Source of the DNA: a virus
DNA: 40,100 nucleotides
Virus record (IMG/VR): IMGVR_UViG_3300031673_000182
Coordinates: 1 to 40,100 of that record
Reading direction: 5' to 3' (one strand)
Of this stretch, positions 6,192-12,065 are shown piece after piece (position 1 is the first letter of the stretch; every line of letters begins with the position of its first letter). Position numbers and translations under genes: made by a program. The notes under the pieces were generated by a model, which saw only the letters and a program-made list of their open reading frames with translations, ran no database searches and was not told the DNA's origin.

Positions 6192-6595
6192 GCGAATTCA
6201 ATTAATGCCCTTTCAATATCTTCTGACGTAGCCCCGATATCCTTGATGATAACATCCAGGACACGGCTGTAAAGCTCCTCAAAAGTCACCTGATCCATGC
6301 TTGCAAACGATATGCTTTCAGCTTCGATAAGCGTTCCTTTTGGCGTGTAATAAGTTTTAAAGTAACCGGCTTTCATCGTAACATACCGGCGGTAAGTATC
6401 GAAAGGCATTTCTAATTTAGTGTTTTCGTGGCCTAAATTAACAAGTTTGAAAAAACGCCTGTGATATCCAATATTCCTGGGTAGCTTAATTTCACATTCG
6501 TAATCGGTTCCCAACTTGAGTTTTCGCTTTTTATCAAGATCGGCAGGATATAAAGGCACAAGCCCGGAGATGGTATTCCTTACGTATATTTTCAT
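6188..6595 (-). CDS. DUF1367 family protein
   Basis: ATG at 6595 is chosen because it overlaps the SSB stop (TGATG type junction); an upstream TTG is less likely. The product, 135 residues, begins MKIYVRNTISGLVPLYPAD and contains NIGYHRRFFKLVNLGHENT, which fits DUF1367, a family found in phage recombination and replication regions and related in context to lambda NinB-type genes. Its biochemical role is not established. Neighbours (SSB, YqaJ exonuclease, HNH) place it in the DNA recombination module. Confidence 0.75.
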   Translation of the reverse strand: MKIYVRNTISGLVPLYPADLDKKRKLKLGTDYECEIKLPRNIGYHRRFFKLVNLGHENTKLEMPFDTYRRYVTMKAGYFKTYYTPKGTLIEAESISFASMDQVTFEELYSRVLDVIIKDIGATSEDIERALIEFA

Positions 6596-7014
6596 CAAAA
6601 TGGCATATCATCAATCCCCGGAGGCGGAGCTTCTTGCCCGATAGCCTCGTAGTCGTTTGTCTTTGGCTCCTTGCTTTCAGGTTTTTCAACCTTACCACCT
6701 AACATCTGCATCCGGTCACAAATTATCTCTGTAATATACCGCTTATTGCCTTCTTTGTCCTCATAACTCCTGGTCTTTACTTTGCCCTCTAAGAAAAGAA
6801 GATCGCCTTTGTGGACGTATTTCTCCACTACTTCAGCAAGTTTTCTGTAAATGACAATATTATGCCATTCGGTTTCCTCAACTTTGTCACCGGCTTTATT
6901 GGTATATTTCTCACTTGTGGCAAAGCTGAATTTAGCTACTTTCGTGCCACTTTCAAATTCATGGATCACCGGCTCATCGCCGGCCCGTCCAACAAGAGTT
7001 AATCGATTAATCAT
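6595..7014 (-). CDS. ssb: Single-stranded DNA-binding protein
   Basis: The OB fold is clear: MINRLTLVGRAGDEPV, KVAKFSFATSEKY, TEWHNIVIYRKLAEVVEKYVHKGD (read in parts), LFLEGKVKTRSYED and YITEIICDRMQML. The C-terminus is the acidic tip DDMPF used to bind partner proteins. From ATG 7014 the protein has 139 residues, the normal length; upstream in-frame ATGs would add residues not found in the family. It binds and protects single-stranded DNA in replication and recombination. The start lies within the last bases of the YqaJ exonuclease gene. Confidence 0.95.
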   Translation of the reverse strand: MINRLTLVGRAGDEPVIHEFESGTKVAKFSFATSEKYTNKAGDKVEETEWHNIVIYRKLAEVVEKYVHKGDLLFLEGKVKTRSYEDKEGNKRYITEIICDRMQMLGGKVEKPESKEPKTNDYEAIGQEAPPPGIDDMPF

Positions 7015-7627
7015 AATAGTCATATTGTTTATAAGCGTCAAGCTCTGTTTTTACATCTTCTATCAATTTATCAAGTCTCTCTTTAAAGGTTTCAAAAAGT
7101 TCAGGTTCGGGATCAACTTTGATAATAAAGGGTTTCATTCCCGGCACGAAACTCATAAAATCGCAATAAGATAGTCCGGTTACAAATAATTGCCCTTGTA
7201 CCTGGTAACGGTAATCTGAAGGTAATTTGCCCTTTGTGATATATCCCAGATGGGTTTTCATCTTTGGACATTTTATCTCAATCATGCCGTCCGGGGTCAG
7301 TCCATCAGGAGAAATACCAATCCAGTTGTGATATTTGTGATCTTCGTCAGGAATAATAAACCCAACTTCATCAACTTTAATACCAGTGATATTTTCATAT
7401 TCCTTCCGTGCTTCCGGTTCGGTCTCAAGGCCGTGTTCCATGATGGCATTAGAGTAGGTTTCCTCCATGCGTCCGGTGATTATCTCACAAACAATATCCC
7501 CTACAAGGTCTTTATATGCCTGAGTTGAATCACCTGCCACAAGTGATTTAAAGCGTGTGCCTGTAACCCTTCCGCATTTAGCCTCAAACCAGGCTTCCGA
7601 CAATTGTTCTATTTCGTACCGTATCAT
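7007..7627 (-). CDS. YqaJ-type viral recombinase / lambda-like exonuclease
   Basis: The 206-residue protein has the YqaJ layout: EAWFEAKCGRVTGTRF at 11-26, GLETEPEAR at 67-75, ISPDGL at 105-110 with Asp108, IEIKCP at 116-121 (Glu-x-Lys, the metal site) and the helix YQVQGQL at 141-147. These are the catalytic residues of a 5'-3' double-strand exonuclease used for phage recombination. It overlaps the upstream OB-like gene by an ATGA junction and the SSB gene downstream, so the three form a recombination set. No classical annealase such as RecT or Erf is visible in the window. Confidence 0.9.
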   Translation of the reverse strand: MIRYEIEQLSEAWFEAKCGRVTGTRFKSLVAGDSTQAYKDLVGDIVCEIITGRMEETYSNAIMEHGLETEPEARKEYENITGIKVDEVGFIIPDEDHKYHNWIGISPDGLTPDGMIEIKCPKMKTHLGYITKGKLPSDYRYQVQGQLFVTGLSYCDFMSFVPGMKPFIIKVDPEPELFETFKERLDKLIEDVKTELDAYKQYDYYD

Positions 7628-8025
7628 GATGTTATCTCCTTATCCTTAGCAACCATCCATTCAAACATACATTCCGCTTCAGCATACATTTGTTCGATAG
7701 GAATAATTTTATCCTTTACAAGATCCTTCGCATAGCTCATTGCAAACCCGGAATATTTAGATTGTTCGACCTTGAGCCTTTTCCCGAAATTGGATTGTCC
7801 CTGGTTGTAGATAGGCTTAATAATAAAATAAGAGCCTTTACTTGACACCCTTTCCTCTTCAGTAAATTCCGCCTCTTGTCCTGCAATGAACTTTTTTTGA
7901 TCCCTGTATTTAGCGCTGTAATAGGCTTGTTTTCCATCATATTTGACAATATGACTATAAAGAGTATCACCTCGCTTTGATTGATATTCCTCATTGAAGG
8001 TTACGCTGGTAATTAATGCTTTCAT
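7624..8025 (-). CDS. Putative recombination-associated protein, OB-like N-terminus
   Basis: The first 80 residues form alternating beta-strand-like segments (MKALITSVTFNEEY, TLYSHIVKYDGKQAYYSAKY, QEAEFTEEERV, SYFIIKPIY) compatible with an OB fold. A short basic linker leads to a helical C-terminal part (GFAMSYAKDLVKDKIIPIEQM). Its position directly before the exonuclease, with an ATGA overlap, is where phages keep a recombinase or SSB-like partner, so it may be a ssDNA-binding or annealing factor; this is inference. It has a promoter-like TAATTTTG 25 bases upstream and the CAGAGA-type leader before the ATG. Confidence 0.6.
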   Translation of the reverse strand: MKALITSVTFNEEYQSKRGDTLYSHIVKYDGKQAYYSAKYRDQKKFIAGQEAEFTEEERVSSKGSYFIIKPIYNQGQSNFGKRLKVEQSKYSGFAMSYAKDLVKDKIIPIEQMYAEAECMFEWMVAKDKEITS

Positions 8026-8049
8026 TGTCTCTGTTTTTATGTAAATTTA

Positions 8050-8057
8050 CAAAATTA
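8050..8057 (-). promoter_or_regulatory. Promoter -7 element upstream of the recombination module
   Basis: TAATTTTG on the minus strand matches TAnnTTTG exactly and lies about 25 bases before the ATG at 8025. No TTTG is found at the right distance upstream (nearest is too far), so the -33 box is weak and the call is tentative. Confidence 0.35.
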
Positions 8058-8085
8058 TATCCTTCTGTTTGTGAAAATTGATGTG

Positions 8086-8280
8086 TTACAAAACAGGTTT
8101 ACAAGTTTGTATAAAGCGTTCATAATCTGCTCTGCCGGGATGCGGATCATCCGGCCGGTCACGAGCTATCTTGCGACATTCTAACTGCCAGCGCAAACCA
8201 TCTTCAGGCGACAATTTAAACATTGTCCTGCCTCCGTATGACCGGTAAGTGTAATCCTCTGTTCTACGTAGTTTGATCAT
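8086..8280 (-). CDS. Small hypothetical protein, 64 aa
   Basis: ATG at 8280 (MIKLRRTEDYTY) is preferred because earlier in-frame residues overlap the upstream gene deeply. The product is basic and hydrophilic (GRTMFKLSPEDGLRWQLECRKIARDRPDDPHPGRADYERF in pieces) and ends KPVL. Its first 17 bases lie inside the end of the previous gene. The DNA ACGTAGAACAGAGG at its start recurs in an 11-codon ORF at 8525-8560. No family recognised. Confidence 0.55.
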   Translation of the reverse strand: MIKLRRTEDYTYRSYGGRTMFKLSPEDGLRWQLECRKIARDRPDDPHPGRADYERFIQTCKPVL

Positions 8281-8488
8281 TCCATTTATTATTAAGTGCA
8301 TTCCAATAGAAGAAATCTTCATCAGGTGGAGTTAATCCCCAATTAAATGCACTGGTAATGGCTCTATCCCAAATTCCATCTATGCTGCAATATTCATCAA
8401 AACTCATATTTCTTTCAAATTTAATATTGCGCACAAACTTTTCGTAAGCCCTGTTGTCTATCAGGAATTTCTTAAACTTTGCTTTCAT
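8264..8488 (-). CDS. Small hypothetical protein, 74 aa
   Basis: A soluble protein beginning MKAKFKKFLIDNRAYEKF, with an acidic/aromatic C-terminal part (WDRAITSAFNWGLTPPDEDFFYW). This general appearance is common among small early phage proteins. It is introduced by the leader TATTAACTAACAACAGAGAGATG, nearly the same as those before 8560 and 8793, which supports the start. Function unknown. Confidence 0.65.
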   Translation of the reverse strand: MKAKFKKFLIDNRAYEKFVRNIKFERNMSFDEYCSIDGIWDRAITSAFNWGLTPPDEDFFYWNALNNKWNDQTT

Positions 8489-8524
8489 CTCTCTGTTGTT
8501 AGTTAATATTCATTATTTGACTTG

Positions 8525-8560
8525 TCAAAAAACGCCCTCTGTTCTACGTGGCTTTGGCAT
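8525..8560 (-). other. 11-codon ORF, vestige of a gene start
   Basis: The peptide MPKPRRTEGVF shares the pattern M-x-K-x-R-R-T-E and 14 identical bases with the start of the gene at 8280 (MIKLRRTEDY). It has its own leader of the TTAACTAACAA-AGAG type. The simplest reading is a decayed duplicate of that gene's 5' end with its leader; it may also be a translated micro-ORF. Confidence 0.35.
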
Positions 8561-8574
8561 GTCTCTATTGTTAG

Positions 8575-8793
8575 TTAATAATCATTAACTTCCTCACAAT
8601 GTGAAATTGTAGCAGGAAACGAAAGTTGTTTTAATTGTTCTTCTACTTCAGAAATTGCTTCTTCTGCAGATTTGCCACTTGCCCACACCCATACCATAAC
8701 ATCAAATTTCTTAGGGTAATTATCTACCATCTTAATAGTTTCTAAGGCTTTTTTTCTTAAAGTCTCACGTTGCTCAACGTTTAGTTTTTCCAT
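8575..8793 (-). CDS. Small helical hypothetical protein, 72 aa
   Basis: Begins MEKLNVEQRETLRKKALETI and contains SAEEAISEVEEQLKQL, so it is mostly amphipathic helix with a short hydrophobic VMVWVWASG in the middle. It follows a leader TTAACTAACAACAAAGAG directly before ATG. Probably a small regulatory or binding protein; no family recognised. Confidence 0.65.
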   Translation of the reverse strand: MEKLNVEQRETLRKKALETIKMVDNYPKKFDVMVWVWASGKSAEEAISEVEEQLKQLSFPATISHCEEVNDY

Positions 8794-8841
8794 CTCTTTG
8801 TTGTTAGTTAATATTAAATAGCCTTCTCATGGATTCAATTA

Positions 8842-8928
8842 TCATTTAATTTTTCGGCTCCATAACCTTCGCCATTCTTTCAGCTCTTCAACTGGTATTA
8901 CATACTTATTTTCATTACGATTTTTCAT
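8842..8928 (-). CDS. Micro-protein, 28 aa, basic
   Basis: ATG at 8928 follows TTAATTAAAACAGAGAAATT, the same leader used by the annotated genes at 9586 and elsewhere. The peptide begins MKNRNENKYVIPVEEL and ends with a basic tail WRRLWSRKIK. The leader and its good spacing are the evidence that it is translated; there is no homology that I can name. Confidence 0.45.
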   Translation of the reverse strand: MKNRNENKYVIPVEELKEWRRLWSRKIK

Positions 8929-9063
8929 AATTTCTCTGTTTTAATTAATATTCAAAACAACTTTTATCGGTGATTCTCCGCTATTGCCAAATTAAAGCAT
9001 TTAGCACTCAGGATTGAAACAGCCTTTATCGGTATAAGGTCAGCTTTGAATCAATAATATCAC

Positions 9064-9279
9064 CTACCAAGTTTTCAAGTTGTCAGAAAGAGCCTGGATT
9101 TTGTTATCGTCGCTGAGTTTCGTATCCTGCACTGTTTTGGATTCTGCCTTGATGTAATCAGGCAATGGGAAAAACTGAGATAAAACCCTATGTGTGACTG
9201 AGCCGGTACAATCAGCATGCAAAGGCAGGTGATTAACCCAGCCACAACATAGAGCATAAAAAGTGATTCGCTTTATCAT
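9064..9279 (-). CDS. Small hypothetical protein, possibly exported; frame uncertain
   Basis: From ATG 9279 the 71-residue product starts MIKRITFYALCCGW and ends with a convincing helical tail (YIKAESKTVQDTKLSDDN, then KIQALSDNLKTW). In the +1 frame over 9180-9257 another ORF reads MLYVVAGLITCLCMLIVPAQ, a textbook signal or membrane segment that the annotated frame lacks. A natural protein might combine that segment with this tail, joined near CAGTTTTTCCC by a -1 shift. The gene may therefore be frameshifted, use a programmed shift, or contain sequence errors. No CAGAGA-type leader is present. Confidence 0.4.
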   Translation of the reverse strand: MIKRITFYALCCGWVNHLPLHADCTGSVTHRVLSQFFPLPDYIKAESKTVQDTKLSDDNKIQALSDNLKTW

Positions 9280-9352
9280 ACTAATTGTACCTTCAATCAG
9301 CATGCAAGTTACAAAACACAATTGACAATTCAAAACGTTAAAGAACTATTTT

Positions 9353-9586
9353 TTAATGTAATTTTTCAGATACATAAGCCTCATCATATAAAAGTCCATT
9401 ATCCAAACGCCATTGAAGTAGAAAGTTTTTTTTCAAAAACCCCATTTCTCCAAAATCTTTGGTAAACTTATCAGATAAAGCTCCATGCATACCATCATCA
9501 AGGTATAAGTCTCCTTTTTTAGCTTTGCTTTTTGCAGCACATAAAGCAACCCATCGAAAGTTACTAAGTCTTAATCTTATTGCCAT
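9353..9586 (-). CDS. Small hypothetical protein, 77 aa
   Basis: Begins MAIRLRLSNFRWVALC and contains DLYLDDGMHGALSDKFTKDF, a segment that resembles a recurring family of small phage proteins of unknown role. Introduced by TTAATTAAAACAGAGAAATT immediately before ATG, the conserved leader of this region. No membrane segment. Confidence 0.65.
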   Translation of the reverse strand: MAIRLRLSNFRWVALCAAKSKAKKGDLYLDDGMHGALSDKFTKDFGEMGFLKKNFLLQWRLDNGLLYDEAYVSEKLH

Positions 9587-9602
9587 AATTTCTCTGTTTT
9601 AA

Positions 9603-9701
9603 TTAAATAAATTTCATCCAAATAAATTTCATCACAGCCACAAAGGCCAGGATCAGGATAATTACAGTCAATACTTCAGACCAGTGGAGTCGCTTTTTCA
9701 T
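9603..9701 (-). CDS. Single-pass membrane micro-protein, 32 aa
   Basis: ATG at 9701 overlaps the stop of the upstream zinc-ribbon gene (ATGA). The peptide has a basic start MKKRLHWSEV, one hydrophobic segment LTVIILILAFVAVM and a short basic end. The last codons arise from a tandem direct repeat of about 15 bases (AAATAAATTTCATCC on the plus strand). Small membrane proteins of this kind occur in phage early regions; function unknown. Confidence 0.55.
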   Translation of the reverse strand: MKKRLHWSEVLTVIILILAFVAVMKFIWMKFI

Positions 9702-9982
9702 GGCTTCAATGTTTCAAATTGATCTAAAATACTATCCTTGATATTACCCTCTTTGAGCTCTGATTTGTAGCAATCTTCACAAAAAAGTTGAGGCTCGTAA
9801 TTTTTTGTACCTGGCTGCCGGACAAGACAATTGACAAAATGAGTATCTTCGTTAAGATCGTGTTCGCCGCACCAGTCACAGGTACTTGAGCAGAAAACGC
9901 ACCCTTTGGCAGTCATGTCGTGCTCAACAATCTCCTCCTGGCAGTTAGGGCAGTACATTGGTTTAGCTTCGGCTGGGTTCAT
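9698..9982 (-). CDS. Zinc-ribbon-like protein, 94 aa
   Basis: Several CxxC pairs are visible: CPNC at 11-14, CVFC at 28-31, CDWC at 35-38 and CEDC near 69-72, with histidines nearby, so two zinc-binding modules are likely. Its first codons (MNPAEAKPM) are duplicated 360 bases upstream at 10342. It is followed by a membrane micro-protein in ATGA overlap. Possible nucleic-acid or protein binding; function not known. Confidence 0.7.
   Translation of the reverse strand: MNPAEAKPMYCPNCQEEIVEHDMTAKGCVFCSSTCDWCGEHDLNEDTHFVNCLVRQPGTKNYEPQLFCEDCYKSELKEGNIKDSILDQFETLKP
9957..9982. repeat. 26-bp direct repeat, copy 1 (copy 2 at 10317-10342)
   Basis: The 26 bases covering the start of the zinc-ribbon gene recur exactly 360 bp away at 10317-10342 with a single C/T difference. 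Copy 2 would encode MNPAETKPI and runs into the leader of the gene at 10302, so it looks like the remains of a duplicated gene start. Confidence 0.75.
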
Positions 9983-10302
9983 TCTGTTGCTTTTTTAATT
10001 GCTTCTTCGTGAGCGTTCATAGCCTTATTCCATTGATCTCTCACGTCACCAAAATCCTTATAATTTATCATTCTGGCCAGTTTTTTGCAAAGATCATACA
10101 ACAATATACTTGCTTCCTGTTGGTTTGGACTTGCAGCAATGAGTTTGGCATTGGCTTCTTCTTCGATATTAGCTGCTAAATTATATCTATCATAAGAATT
10201 CAATTTACAAATAATCTTAGTCCCTTGCAGTACTCTCCACGGTTTAACTGATATGTGAATATCTGTTTGTTCTGCCGTCCATTTTCCTTTAGTGTGTTTC
10301 AT
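9979..10302 (-). CDS. Hypothetical phage protein with EANAKLIAASPN motif
   Basis: The 107-residue protein contains the segment EANAKLIAASPNQQEA at about residues 49-64, typical of a widespread family of phage proteins of unknown function (often beginning with a GPW or GKW motif, here HTKGKWTAE). The C-terminal half is helical. Leader TAAAACAGAGAAAAT precedes ATG. The gene overlaps the zinc-ribbon gene by four bases. Confidence 0.75.
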   Translation of the reverse strand: MKHTKGKWTAEQTDIHISVKPWRVLQGTKIICKLNSYDRYNLAANIEEEANAKLIAASPNQQEASILLYDLCKKLARMINYKDFGDVRDQWNKAMNAHEEAIKKATE

Positions 10303-10316
10303 ATTTTCTCTGTTTT

Positions 10317-10342
10317 ATTGGTTTAGTTTCGGCTGGGTTCAT
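10317..10342. repeat. 26-bp direct repeat, copy 2
   Basis: Second copy of the repeat at 9957-9982, one mismatch. It overlaps the end of the membrane micro-protein gene 10323-10481, whose last residues (HEPSRN) are encoded by the repeat in another frame. Confidence 0.75.
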
Positions 10343-10481
10343 GGAAGGCTGCTATTAAATTGGCTATCCCAAGTACACCATAAAATATTATACTATTTGT
10401 ATCATCTTTAACATAATAAATCATAAAGAGAATAAAACAAATAATAAAAAGAATAATAGAAAATGTGTTTGATTTTTTCAT
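10323..10481 (-). CDS. Small membrane protein, 52 aa, two hydrophobic segments
   Basis: ATG at 10481 follows AAAACAGGAATT, a variant of the local leader. The peptide starts MKKSNTFS, then IILFIICFILFMIYYV, a short polar turn KDDTNS and a second hydrophobic stretch IIFYGVLGIANLIAAF. Its end reads through the 26-bp repeat, so the original C-terminus may have been replaced. Function unknown; membrane location inferred. Confidence 0.55.
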   Translation of the reverse strand: MKKSNTFSIILFIICFILFMIYYVKDDTNSIIFYGVLGIANLIAAFHEPSRN

Positions 10482-10491
10482 AATTCCTGTT

Positions 10492-10629
10492 TTATTTTTT
10501 AACTGCTAAGATAAAATGTCCGCAACAATTACTTATTGCATATCCTATCATTCCGTTTTCGTTATAGATAGTAAAATAATCTCTGCCTGATCCAACAAAA
10601 ATTTTGCTTTCATCAAGAATATTATTCAA
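10492..10629 (-). CDS. Possible 45-aa protein with TTG start
   Basis: The frame LNNILDESKIFVGSGR to ISNCCGHFILAVKK is protein-like, with strand-turn-strand character, and ends just before the leader of the next small gene. There is no ATG at its beginning; an in-frame stop just upstream leaves TTG at 10629, overlapping the previous gene's end, as the only start for the full length. It may instead be the tail of a gene that has lost its start. Low confidence. Confidence 0.35.
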   Translation of the reverse strand: MNNILDESKIFVGSGRDYFTIYNENGMIGYAISNCCGHFILAVKK

Positions 10630-10831
10630 ATATTATAAATAATCTTTCATTTTTTTGATTAGCACACCAAACATGAGATCCACCAAAGCCTATTTTAAAT
10701 TCTTTCGGCAATATGTCTGATAATCTATTTACCACTTCTTGTTTTGTATTTGCTGTTTTAGTGATGTATTCAATAGTTGTTTTTACTCTTGAAACTTCTT
10801 TGTTTCTTTTTTCAAATTTTATTGTTTTCAT
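10622..10831 (-). CDS. Small hypothetical protein, 69 aa
   Basis: Starts MKTIKFEKRNKEVSRVKTT and continues with a helix-loop pattern TANTKQEVVNRLSDILP and a C-terminal strand region FGGSHVWCANQKNERLFIIF. Its leader CTAAAACGCAAAGAG and first codons belong to the repeated cassette; 18 bases of its start are identical to the YopX gene start. No family recognised. Confidence 0.6.
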   Translation of the reverse strand: MKTIKFEKRNKEVSRVKTTIEYITKTANTKQEVVNRLSDILPKEFKIGFGGSHVWCANQKNERLFIIFE

Positions 10832-10853
10832 CTCTTTGCGTTTTAGAAAAGTA

Positions 10854-11012
10854 TTATTTAACTATAAGCGTTTTTTTGCCTCCTAATGTGCAAGTGTAAA
10901 ATCCCTTTGAACTTATCACTGCTCTCGCAAGATTGCCAAGTAGTGAGTTATTGCCAATATCTGACAACTTAACTTTTTGGTCGTAGTTGGTAGGTAAAAT
11001 TTGTGTTTTCAT
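10854..11012 (-). CDS. Small hypothetical protein, 52 aa
   Basis: ATG at 11012 with the repeated leader CTAAAAGCAAAGAG. The product begins MKTQILPTNYDQKVKLSDIG and ends CTLGGKKTLIVK. It looks like a small mixed alpha/beta protein. Leader and clean gap to the next gene are the evidence that it is real. Function unknown. Confidence 0.5.
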   Translation of the reverse strand: MKTQILPTNYDQKVKLSDIGNNSLLGNLARAVISSKGFYTCTLGGKKTLIVK

Positions 11013-11034
11013 CTCTTTGCTTTTAGGTTAATTA

Positions 11035-11235
11035 CTAAATTAAGCTCCAATTATCACCATCCCATTTTTCTATTCTCTCCATAATCTTATCAAATCTACA
11101 AACTTCAATTCCTAAATTCAGGGCTTCAATAACTCTAGCCTTTGTTTTATAAGGCTTTAACCCTATTGAAAAATACTTGTAGAATTTAAGTGATCCCCTT
11201 CCTGGTTCTATTTGATAATCGTGTGCTGTTTTCAT
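11035..11235 (-). CDS. Small hypothetical protein, 66 aa
   Basis: Begins MKTAHDYQIEPGRGS and has a helical C-terminal half (KARVIEALNLGIEVCRFDKI, then MERIEKW). Leader CTAACCGCAAAGAG. Possibly a small DNA- or protein-binding protein; nothing diagnostic is seen. Confidence 0.6.
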   Translation of the reverse strand: MKTAHDYQIEPGRGSLKFYKYFSIGLKPYKTKARVIEALNLGIEVCRFDKIMERIEKWDGDNWSLI

Positions 11236-11245
11236 CTCTTTGCGG

Positions 11246-11419
11246 TTAGGTTAATTTTTTAAATTCCCAATAGCCAAAATGACCCCTTTTAACATCAAAT
11301 GTTTTTCTCAAATCGGCTAATTGACTCTCTGATAATACTCCCAGACAAATCGAAATGTTATTACTATCCAGGCGGTGCATGGATTGTTTGACACTTTTGA
11401 TTATAGCTGCTGTTTTCAT
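11246..11419 (-). CDS. Small hypothetical protein, 57 aa
   Basis: ATG at 11419 with leader CTAAAAGCAAAGAG. The product starts MKTAAIIKSVKQSMHRLDSN and ends GHFGYWEFKKLT. It is the first gene of the run of leader-repeat genes and lies just downstream of a promoter-like sequence at 11447-11478. Function unknown. Confidence 0.5.
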   Translation of the reverse strand: MKTAAIIKSVKQSMHRLDSNNISICLGVLSESQLADLRKTFDVKRGHFGYWEFKKLT

Positions 11420-11446
11420 CTCTTTGCTTTTAGATTAATTCAATAT

Positions 11447-11478
11447 TAAAGGTAGGCCTTGCAGAATTAAAAAACAAC
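11447..11478 (-). promoter_or_regulatory. Candidate promoter for the small early genes
   Basis: On the minus strand GTTG (11478-11475), 20 bases, then TACCTTTA (11454-11447) resemble TTTG / TAnnTTTG with one mismatch in each box. It lies between the terminator at 11528-11554 and the first small gene at 11419, where a new start is needed. Confidence 0.4.
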
Positions 11479-11527
11479 GGTTTTTGCATGTTTCTGCGCT
11501 TTTTGTGTTGTTAAACATGTTATCAAT

Positions 11528-11554
11528 GAAAAAGCCCTCTTCGATTGAGGGCTT
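11528..11554 (-). terminator. Intrinsic terminator after the moron gene
   Basis: Minus-strand stem AAGCCCTC / GAGGGCTT (8 bp) with a 7-base loop, continuing into T residues (GGGCTTTTTC). It lies 76 bases after the stop of the gene at 11630-11953 and ends that single-gene unit. Confidence 0.8.
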
Positions 11555-11629
11555 AATGTTTCTCACAAGTGAAGTTTGGCGTCCATTATATAATATGGAA
11601 ATAAAAATAGACCGCAAAGCCTTTTTTAA

Positions 11630-11953
11630 TTAAACAATAATTTTATCAACAGTTTTGCCGTTCTGCATAATGTAGATTACGGCTGTATTGTAAACAACGG
11701 CGTGTTGATAATCGCCATTGTTATTAAAAAAACCTAACACCACCATCCCCCTTGGGTCATCTTGATGTAGCGGGCAAAAATGTTCTCCAACATCTTTGTG
11801 CAATATATCGAACGCATTTGCTATAGGGTCGCCCTTCCCCTCCAGTTTATACCATTTATAATTGATATTTTGCGCTTCCAAATAATGGGTGGAATACGGC
11901 ATTTCTGTTGCGGGGCCACCCTCTTTCCAAACTTGAATTTTAATTGTGTACAT
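11630..11953 (-). CDS. Moron-like hypothetical protein, 107 aa
   Basis: The protein starts MYTIKIQVWKEGGPATEM and has a mixed strand/helix pattern with HFCPLHQDDPRGMVVLGFF near the middle and strand-rich end (HAVVYNTAVIYIMQNGKTV). No known domain is recognised. The gene is alone between the lysis-operon terminator and its own terminator, with a perfect promoter 34 bases upstream of ATG, unlike every other gene in the window. That isolated organisation is the mark of phage morons, which often encode host-altering or anti-defence proteins; a specific role cannot be assigned. Confidence 0.7.
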   Translation of the reverse strand: MYTIKIQVWKEGGPATEMPYSTHYLEAQNINYKWYKLEGKGDPIANAFDILHKDVGEHFCPLHQDDPRGMVVLGFFNNNGDYQHAVVYNTAVIYIMQNGKTVDKIIV

Positions 11954-11986
11954 TTCTTCGATCTCCTATATCTCTGCGGTCTATTG

Positions 11987-12018
11987 CAAATGTATAAAAT
12001 AATTCAATACCATGCAAA
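11987..12018 (-). promoter_or_regulatory. Bacteroidota-type promoter for the moron gene
   Basis: On the minus strand TTTG (12018-12015), 20-base spacer, TACATTTG (11994-11987): both boxes match the consensus exactly. The TTTG box lies within the T-rich tail of the upstream terminator, so termination and re-initiation are packed together. Confidence 0.75.
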
Positions 12019-12047
12019 TAAAAAGGGCAGCCCCGAAGAGCTACCCT
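12019..12047 (-). terminator. Intrinsic terminator ending the late/lysis operon
   Basis: Minus-strand stem AGGGTAGC / GCTGCCCT (8 bp with one G-T pair), loop TCTTCGGG, followed by TTTTTATTT. It begins 19 bases after the stop of the spanin-like gene, the last gene of the late unit. Confidence 0.85.
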
Positions 12048-12065
12048 CCAACAGAGAGATGAAAA

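Larger units (their letters stand above)
10825..11440 (-). repeat. Dispersed leader/start repeats, four copies (ATGs at 10831, 11012, 11235, 11419)
   Basis: Four consecutive small genes are introduced by nearly the same sequence, TTAA..CTAAAA/CTAACC-GCAAAGAG-ATGAAAACA, so all begin with Met-Lys-Thr. Outside this cassette the genes are unrelated. A second class, TTAATTAAAACAGAGAAATTATG, precedes genes at 636, 8025, 8928, 9586 and 10302, and a third, TTAACTAACAACAGAGAGATG, precedes 8488, 8560 and 8793. They appear to be modular ribosome-loading leaders that also favour gene shuffling. Confidence 0.7.

Noticed and set aside
8929-9063. Possible RNA gene in the gap between small genes
   Set aside because: No tRNA-like cloverleaf or other fold was seen; only a weak inverted repeat (CCTTTATCGGTATAAGG) and no promoter of full consensus.
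11435-11617. 60-codon minus-strand ORF after the moron gene
   Set aside because: It runs straight through the intrinsic terminator at 11528-11554, has no leader of the local type and no protein-like pattern.
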